A stretch of 64,000 bases of DNA from assembly GCF_013260645.1 (NCBI RefSeq), contig NZ_CP053921.1:2281289-2345288 (forward strand), given 5' to 3'. This document shows, in pieces, positions 59,198 through 64,000 of the stretch. The position numbers and the translations under genes were made by a program. Below the pieces are notes generated by a model that did no database searches, was not told the DNA's origin, and saw only the letters and a program-made list of their open reading frames with translations. Within the stretch, counting starts at the first letter, position 1; the number at the start of each line of letters is the position of its first letter. This stretch comes from Erythrobacter mangrovi (lineage in GTDB: Bacteria > Pseudomonadota > Alphaproteobacteria > Sphingomonadales > Sphingomonadaceae).

Positions 59198-60556
59198 TCA
59201 GACCGACGGTTTGTACTTGCTCGCGTCGGTGATGAAGTCGGCATGGCCGTAGGTCTCGAGCAACTCGGCAAGCTTGCGAACCAGCCGATGATCGGCCCAT
59301 TCGCGGGTGGGCGGCAGCGCGGCGAGCAACTTGAACCAGCGAATGCGCCCGTGGACGAAAGCGAGCGCGGCAAGCGCGGCGATCTTGTCCACCGCGCTCA
59401 TGGTCACGCCCACGCTGGCGGCCAGCTTGCGGTCGCCGCCCATGAAATGCTCGATGAAGAAGAGCTTGGAAAAGCCGCCTTCCATCCACCGCTTGACGCC
59501 CGCCAGCGCTCCGCCGCCTTGCGTCATTTCGGCCGCCATCGTCGCGCGCAGCAGGGAACCGCAGGTCTCGGGATCGAACTCGGCACGCAGGGTGGCCTGG
59601 CGCGTCAGCCATAGCTTCTCGATCCCGCGCGGAGTGTCGCTCAGCAGATCCTCGGGCAGGCCGAGGAGGAAACAGCGATAGCGGGCGAGCTCGACCTTGG
59701 CGCGCTCTTCGGGCGTAAAGGTCTCGCGTCCGCTGTCGAGCACCTCGCGCGCCATCAGGTAGGTGCCGATCAGCCCCGCGGGCATCTGGTCGACCTGCGG
59801 GATCGGAACGCCATAGGTGCCGACGTCCCATTTACCGCTGCGCATGATGTTGGCGCGCACCATCGAGTGCATCAGCCGCACCTTGGCAGCCGCCTTGAAG
59901 CCCGCACCGTCGCGCCGCAGAGCGCCGGGCATCAGGGAGGAGGTGAAGAAGCTGCCCGTCTCGTAGGCGCGGCGCGCGGCGGTGTTGTTCGAGAGCGTGC
60001 CGGTCAGCGCCATCGGCAGCGCGCTGTACTTGTTCATGAAGGTCGCGATGAAGGCCCCGCGCAGCACGAAGGGCGTCAGGTGGACGTGGGCATTGCGCTC
60101 CTGCCGTGCACCCTGCTCCACCAATTCCATGTCGAGCCAATCGGGCTTGGCTTCCATCGCGGCGATGAAGGCGCGCAGTTCGGCGGGTGCATCCGCGACC
60201 GCTTCGATCCCCTGCTCGCAGGCCAGGTCGAGCATGTCGACGAGGCGGCGAAAGCCATACTCGGGCATCAGCGCGGCATAGGCATCGGCGGTGCGGTCAC
60301 CGGTCATCGTATAGGCGCGGATAAGCTCCAGGCATTCGGCATCGGCAAGCAGTTCGGCCCGCCGCGACGCGAAGCGCGCAGGCATCTCGACCTTGTCGCC
60401 AAGGTCGGTCGAAAATCTCTCGGGCATGCGCGAGAAATCGATCGAGCCGTAGATCGCCGGGATCGCCTCGCGCTGTGCAAGCACCGAACCAGGAAGCGCG
60501 GTTTCCCGGGGATCAACAAGCCTATCATCGTCCGTTTCGAGCGCGTGGGTTGCCAT
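59198..60556 (-). CDS. MpaB-type oxygenase (DUF2236-like)
   Basis: A 452-residue protein of the oxygenase MpaB/latex-clearing-like family: RAYTMTGDRTADAYAALMPEYGFRRLVDML, FIATFMNKYSALPMALTGTLS, RLMHSMVRANIMR with a conserved His, and WDVGTYGVPIPQVDQ. Related proteins use a b-type haem to cleave polymers or catalyse oxidation. Start at ATG 60556 with AAAGGAGCC. No signal peptide visible. First gene of a small operon with a TetR regulator and nspC, preceded by the palindrome at 60582-60597. Confidence 0.78.
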   Translation of the reverse strand: MATHALETDDDRLVDPRETALPGSVLAQREAIPAIYGSIDFSRMPERFSTDLGDKVEMPARFASRRAELLADAECLELIRAYTMTGDRTADAYAALMPEYGFRRLVDMLDLACEQGIEAVADAPAELRAFIAAMEAKPDWLDMELVEQGARQERNAHVHLTPFVLRGAFIATFMNKYSALPMALTGTLSNNTAARRAYETGSFFTSSLMPGALRRDGAGFKAAAKVRLMHSMVRANIMRSGKWDVGTYGVPIPQVDQMPAGLIGTYLMAREVLDSGRETFTPEERAKVELARYRCFLLGLPEDLLSDTPRGIEKLWLTRQATLRAEFDPETCGSLLRATMAAEMTQGGGALAGVKRWMEGGFSKLFFIEHFMGGDRKLAASVGVTMSAVDKIAALAALAFVHGRIRWFKLLAALPPTREWADHRLVRKLAELLETYGHADFITDASKYKPSV

Positions 60557-60581
60557 CACAGGCTCCTTTCGCGCTCGAAAT

Positions 60582-60597
60582 TATATCGAGTGATATA
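60582..60597. promoter_or_regulatory. Probable TetR operator upstream of the MpaB-like gene
   Basis: TATATC-GAGT-GATATA, a perfect 16-bp 6-4-6 palindrome 26 bases upstream of the 60556 start, with AT-rich surroundings that may form the -10 region. Confidence 0.65.
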
Positions 60598-60619
60598 TTT
60601 GTCAAGCTCAGCCGAGCAC

Positions 60620-61570
60620 CTACTCCGCCTTGGGTTTTGGCTTGGCGAAAGGGTAGGTCCGGTGGAACGCGTTCAGGTCTTGCAGGTAGCTGGGATATGA
60701 CGTTCCGAAGGCAAAATCGGAATTGTCGCCGTAGAGTACCAGCACGCCTTCGAGAGGCTCGGTCCCGGTATTGACGATCTTGTGCTTCACGAACTGGGCA
60801 ACGAAGACGCTCGTGCCCTGCTCCAACTGCACCGGCCCGTCATCCGAATAGAGCGTTCCCTGACCGGAAGTCACCACGAAGAGGTTCGGCATCTGCCCGA
60901 ACTCGAGCCGCGGGTCGTCGTTGACCACTTCCTCCGGGCCGATGCTGAAATAGAGGATGCGAAAGCCCTTCATCATATGCAGCGCGGTCGCCTGCGCACC
61001 ATGCGTTTCGAGCGAGGTGTCGCGCCCGAAGCGAGTCACCTCGGGCTTGCCCTTGGTGAAGAAGTGCGAGAGCGCGAGATAGAGGTCCGCCTCATCACCC
61101 GAGTTGGAAGTAAAGCCAGGCATGTCGCGGGTCTCGACCCCAACCTTGTCGCTGCCGAAGCTCTGCATGGCGGCCGTGCCCGCATTGACCTTGCCTGCGG
61201 CGATGAGCTCGAGCACGTCGAGATCGGCGATCTCGAAATACCAGGTTGGCGTGATCGGCATCCCACGGGTCAGGGCCACCGAATGCGGACCGAAAGCATG
61301 GTCGACCAGGCGGCCTCGCGGCGTCGCGGTTTCCTTGCGCTCGACCGCAACGGTCCACCATGCATCGCCCAGCTTGATCCCGAAATTGGCGTCGATCGCC
61401 ATCGGATCGTTGCGATAGTCGGCCGCAAAAGCCTGAAGGATTTCATCGACCCTGGCCTCTTCGGAGGCAGAGATCGTGGTCACAGCATCCCTCTGGTTGT
61501 TTTGCGCGAAGGCAGTGCTGGAAAAGGCAAGGGCGGCGAGGCCTGCGAGGAGCGGCATTCTGGGACGCAT
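60620..61570 (-). CDS. Exported cupin-domain protein
   Basis: A 316-residue exported protein with a signal peptide (MRPRMPLLAGLAALAFSSTAFAQ). C-terminal third is a cupin-like beta-barrel (FGQMPNLFVVTSGQGTLYSDDGPVQLEQGTSVFVAQFVKHKIVNTGTEPLEGVLVLYGDNSD), where PNLFVVTSGQGTLY...QLEQG...KH correspond to the cupin loops, with few His metal ligands. N-terminal half unassigned. Start at 61570; upstream palindrome at 61621. Confidence 0.75.
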   Translation of the reverse strand: MRPRMPLLAGLAALAFSSTAFAQNNQRDAVTTISASEEARVDEILQAFAADYRNDPMAIDANFGIKLGDAWWTVAVERKETATPRGRLVDHAFGPHSVALTRGMPITPTWYFEIADLDVLELIAAGKVNAGTAAMQSFGSDKVGVETRDMPGFTSNSGDEADLYLALSHFFTKGKPEVTRFGRDTSLETHGAQATALHMMKGFRILYFSIGPEEVVNDDPRLEFGQMPNLFVVTSGQGTLYSDDGPVQLEQGTSVFVAQFVKHKIVNTGTEPLEGVLVLYGDNSDFAFGTSYPSYLQDLNAFHRTYPFAKPKPKAE

Positions 61571-61620
61571 GTCAGTAACTCCTATCGGTGTGATAGGTAT
61601 GTAATACACATCGACATATT

Positions 61621-61636
61621 TTAAGCAAGCGCTTAA
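61621..61636. promoter_or_regulatory. Probable TetR operator upstream of the cupin gene
   Basis: TTAAGC-AAGC-GCTTAA, a perfect 16-bp palindrome that overlaps the last codons of the TetR gene (stop at 61633) and lies 50 bases before the cupin start. Confidence 0.7.
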
Positions 61637-62265
61637 TTTTTTTGCAGGGCGTGCTCCATAATCGTAGAGAGGCCGTCGGCGAATTCGTCGAGGGTCGGGG
61701 TACTAACGCCCACATCGACCTCGTGCATCACGCGCTCGCGCACCGGGGTAGCGACGAGGAACAGGATCAGCGGACCGACAATGGCGAGATGCACGACCTG
61801 CGGGTCCCAATCGCGCGCAGGCGAGCCTTCGGGCAGCGCCGCCAGCACCCCACGGGTCAAAGCCATCATTCCCAGCAGGGTCCGCGAGGTTTGCGGGTTG
61901 AGCATCCGCTCGGGATCCATGTACTCGCGCAACAGCATCGGTACGAAATGCGGGGTTGAACCGATCGCGCGGGCGAAGGTGCGGACCAGCGCACGGATAG
62001 GCCGATCATCGTCGATTCCCTGCGCTGCAATCACCCTCGCGCGCTCCACCGCATCTTCGAGCAAGGCATCGTAGAGCCCGCCCTTGCTGCCGAAGTGGTA
62101 GGCCACCAACGCCTGGTTGCAATCGGCGGCCTCCGCGATGTCGCGAACCCCGGTCTGGGCATAGCCGCGCGTGGCGAACAGCTGCGCGCCCGCCCCCATG
62201 ATCGCAGCACGCGTGTCGAGTGTGCGTTGCTGGGTTTTCTTGGACTGGGTCCTGCGCGTAGCCAT
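61633..62265 (-). CDS. TetR/AcrR family transcriptional regulator
   Basis: A 210-residue regulator with HTH about 25-60: GAQLFATRGYAQTGVRDIAEAADCNQALVAYHFGSKGGLYDALLEDA. The C-terminal domain is helical (LGMMALTRGVLAALPEG). Start at 62265 begins with a basic leader (MATRRTQSKKTQQRT). The palindrome overlapping its own stop is probably its operator at the downstream cupin gene. It is preceded by an NHL-repeat lipoprotein gene, 41 bases away. Confidence 0.85.
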   Translation of the reverse strand: MATRRTQSKKTQQRTLDTRAAIMGAGAQLFATRGYAQTGVRDIAEAADCNQALVAYHFGSKGGLYDALLEDAVERARVIAAQGIDDDRPIRALVRTFARAIGSTPHFVPMLLREYMDPERMLNPQTSRTLLGMMALTRGVLAALPEGSPARDWDPQVVHLAIVGPLILFLVATPVRERVMHEVDVGVSTPTLDEFADGLSTIMEHALQKN

Positions 62266-62306
62266 GCGCGCGAGCGTAGCAGCGCCGCGCAGGACGCAAC
62301 AGCCCG

Positions 62307-63266
62307 CTAGCGTGTTGGGGGAATGCTGAAACGCACGACACGCCTGCCCGGCACATCGGTGAGGTAGACCTTGCCGTCGGGGCCGATCGCGAGGTCATGG
62401 CCGAGGCTGACACCATTGCCCGGAAGCCCGACGTCGAAGGATCGCTCGATGCTCCCGTCGACAGCATAGATGCGCACGATCGCGCCGTTGAGGTCAGCCC
62501 CATCGCGGCCTTCGACCGCCAGCAGGCGCCCGTTGCCAAGCGGCTTGAGACTATAGGTGTGATTGCCCGCTGGCGAGACGCGGCTCTCGACCAGCTCGCG
62601 GTCGAGCGAATAGATTTGGATCCGCCCATTCTCTCGGTCGGCGACGTAGATGCGGTTCTCATCCACCGCAATGGCGTGGGCGACGTTGAAGTCGCCCCAA
62701 TCCCTGATGAAGTGCCCTTCGCGATCGAACTCGGCAACGCGCGTGTTCACATAGCCATCGGCCACCAACACCCTATCGCCAAGGAAGGCAACGTCTGCAG
62801 GTCGACCGAAATGACTCGCGTCCTGCCTGGTCACCCCGCGCTCGCCAATGGCGAGTTCCTGCTGGCCATCATGGCTGAAGCGGAACACCTGCTCATGCGC
62901 GACATCGGTGATCCAGACCTTGTCCTCGGCATCGATCGAAATGCCATGCGGCATGATGAATTGACCCGCACCCCAGCGGTCAATCAGTTCGCCTTCGGGC
63001 GAAAACACGAAAACGGTGGGGTCCGCGATGGGATCGGTCGGGAACGGCTCTTCCCACACACGCCCGGCGCGGTGGAGCACGAAGATGTTGCCAGCACTGT
63101 CGACATCGACCGCGCTGACTTCGCCGAATTTCGCATCCGCGGGGATCGTCGGCCAGCCGGCATCGACCGTGCCCTTGGGAACCTCTTCCCGCGGAGGCAC
63201 AGCTTGGCAGGCAGCGAGACCCAACAACAAGGCAGGGGCCAGGCGCAAACGGACCATCAAGCGCAT
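62307..63266 (-). CDS. NHL-repeat lipoprotein (peptidyl-alpha-hydroxyglycine lyase-like)
   Basis: A 319-residue lipoprotein (lipobox LGLAACQ) that folds as a six-bladed NHL beta-propeller. Repeats such as EVSAVDVDSAGNIFVLHRAGR, FIMPHGISIDAEDKVWITDVAHEQVFRF and DLAIGPDGKVYLTDVPGRRVVRF recur at about 45-residue spacing. The first blade motif resembles the lyase half of peptidylglycine amidating enzymes. Start ATG 63266 has GGAGGA 9 bases upstream; overlaps the hydrolase gene end by 10 bases. Confidence 0.82.
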   Translation of the reverse strand: MRLMVRLRLAPALLLGLAACQAVPPREEVPKGTVDAGWPTIPADAKFGEVSAVDVDSAGNIFVLHRAGRVWEEPFPTDPIADPTVFVFSPEGELIDRWGAGQFIMPHGISIDAEDKVWITDVAHEQVFRFSHDGQQELAIGERGVTRQDASHFGRPADVAFLGDRVLVADGYVNTRVAEFDREGHFIRDWGDFNVAHAIAVDENRIYVADRENGRIQIYSLDRELVESRVSPAGNHTYSLKPLGNGRLLAVEGRDGADLNGAIVRIYAVDGSIERSFDVGLPGNGVSLGHDLAIGPDGKVYLTDVPGRRVVRFSIPPTR

Positions 63267-64000
63267 TCCAGCCACTCCTCCAACAATTCCGCGAAACGCG
63301 ACGGATCGACTTCGGGCAACATGTGATCCGATTGGTCCACAATCTGCAAGCGCGCAGTTGGAACGGCCTTCGCCAAACCGCGTGAAGGCACGGCAAACAC
63401 CGGGCGCGTCTCCGATCCCATCGCCACGGTCAGCGGCAGCACCAGACTTGCCACATCTTCAGCACTGATAGGCGTTGGCGGCTGACCTCCCCCCATCAAC
63501 AATGGCATCATGCCACAGCTGGCAAGATAGATCTCCTGGCGGTCCGAAGCCAGACTGACCCAGCAACCTTCGCCGCCCGAGCTGTCGAACAGCGCAGCCA
63601 CGGCGGCTTCATTGCCGTCCGCCTGTAATGCGGCCGCAATCGGTCCAAATGCCGCACCTGCATCCTCCTCGAATGCCCGCAATTCACCCTGATCGGTGAC
63701 GTAGGTCGGCAATCCGGGCTCGTAGAGATAGAGGCGTGCGAACAGGTCAGGCCGCCGCAGCGCCGCTAGCAAGAGCGGATGGCTGGAATAGGACCATGCA
63801 ACGGCATCCACCGGCGGCGTCATTGCATTATCAACATACGCGACAATGTCGTCCGCATGACGTTCGGTTCCGAAAGCCTCGCCACCCTCAGGCACCTCTT
63901 GCGTCCCGAAGAAGGACAGCGTGATTGCGTGGACACGCTCAGCACAGGGCAGCCGGTCGAGAACCGGCGCCCACTGGCCAGCGTGCCCCGGGGCACCATG
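63257..64000 (-). CDS. Alpha/beta-hydrolase, 5' end cut off by the window
   Basis: At least 247 residues, running off the right edge. It begins mid-protein with HGAPGHAGQWAPVLDRLP, the HG oxyanion motif followed by the hydrolase core. Nucleophile elbow reads AWSYSS, where Gly-x-Ser-x-Gly is changed to Trp-Ser-Tyr-Ser-Ser; a His is in the C-terminal SDHMLPEVDP, with an Asp earlier. Substrate unknown; the neighbouring NHL gene is co-transcribed. Confidence 0.8.
   Translation of the reverse strand, partial: HGAPGHAGQWAPVLDRLPCAERVHAITLSFFGTQEVPEGGEAFGTERHADDIVAYVDNAMTPPVDAVAWSYSSHPLLLAALRRPDLFARLYLYEPGLPTYVTDQGELRAFEEDAGAAFGPIAAALQADGNEAAVAALFDSSGGEGCWVSLASDRQEIYLASCGMMPLLMGGGQPPTPISAEDVASLVLPLTVAMGSETRPVFAVPSRGLAKAVPTARLQIVDQSDHMLPEVDPSRFAELLEEWLECA

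Noticed and set aside
1..64000. tRNA, rRNA and riboswitch genes
   Set aside because: No cloverleaf-like or rRNA-conserved segments, and no riboswitch signatures, were recognised by eye; a covariance search would be needed to exclude short ncRNAs.

Overview
The window is chromosomal DNA of a high-GC alphaproteobacterium, most likely an Erythrobacteraceae/Sphingomonadales member. The basis is a C4-pathway 5-aminolevulinate synthase (HemA), O-succinylhomoserine sulfhydrylase (MetZ), the plsY-dprA-topA and lepB-rnc-era gene orders, UbiK, RecO, sphingomonad-type Tad pilus genes, and an ornithine decarboxylase plus carboxynorspermidine decarboxylase polyamine pathway. Genes are tightly packed with many ATGA, GTGA and TGATG overlaps. 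No rRNA, tRNA, integrase, transposase or CRISPR array was seen.

Layout. 1-4.5 kb is the accessory part: a cold-shock-like gene, an AT-richer two-gene cassette of a patatin-like phospholipase (CapV type) and a cGAS/DncV-like nucleotidyltransferase (a short CBASS anti-phage system), an outer membrane barrel gene flanked by two nearly identical 92-bp direct repeats, a diverged third repeat, and a small HTH protein. 4.5-10.9 kb holds a LysR regulator, the coupled polyphosphate genes ppk1-ppx, a SulP transporter without STAS domain, and apaG. 11-13.2 kb is a TadG-TadE-TadE operon. 13.2-17.5 kb holds a DsbA-fold isomerase, a chemoreceptor, metZ and a TetR regulator with an elaborate palindromic operator. 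18-24.8 kb has a PMT-like glycosyltransferase convergent to an operon of tspO, ubiK, recO, leuB and a GT2-GtrA fusion, then two SDR enzymes. 24.8-34.8 kb carries redox and periplasmic functions (FAD oxidoreductase, glutathione reductase, cytochrome P460, VOC protein, retropepsin-like protease, tautomerase), an RhlE helicase, a winged-helix/TPR regulator and pgi. 34.9-46.5 kb is core housekeeping: lepB-rnc-era, a DUF4010 protein, topA with a coupled 60-residue protein, dprA, plsY, murI, a globin-like protein and hemA.

46.5-64 kb mixes envelope and accessory metabolism: a SleB-type hydrolase, a TauD-like dioxygenase, a TbpB-like lipoprotein, nitroreductase, a second DsbA-fold isomerase with GST, a secreted Pro-Glu-Lys repeat protein with a leader hairpin, an outer membrane barrel, ornithine decarboxylase, an LpxO-like hydroxylase, carboxynorspermidine decarboxylase, and a long minus-strand run (alpha/beta hydrolase, NHL lipoprotein, TetR, cupin, MpaB-type oxygenase, TetR). 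The three TetR regulators of the window can each be paired with a nearby 6-4-6 palindrome (TGTAGC/GCTACA, TATATC/GATATA, TTAAGC/GCTTAA).

The most notable system is the CBASS cassette at 674-2499. Secondary leads are the globin-like gene beside hemA, the repeat and leader elements near 2.6-3.9, 43.8 and 52.0 kb, and the TetR operator set.
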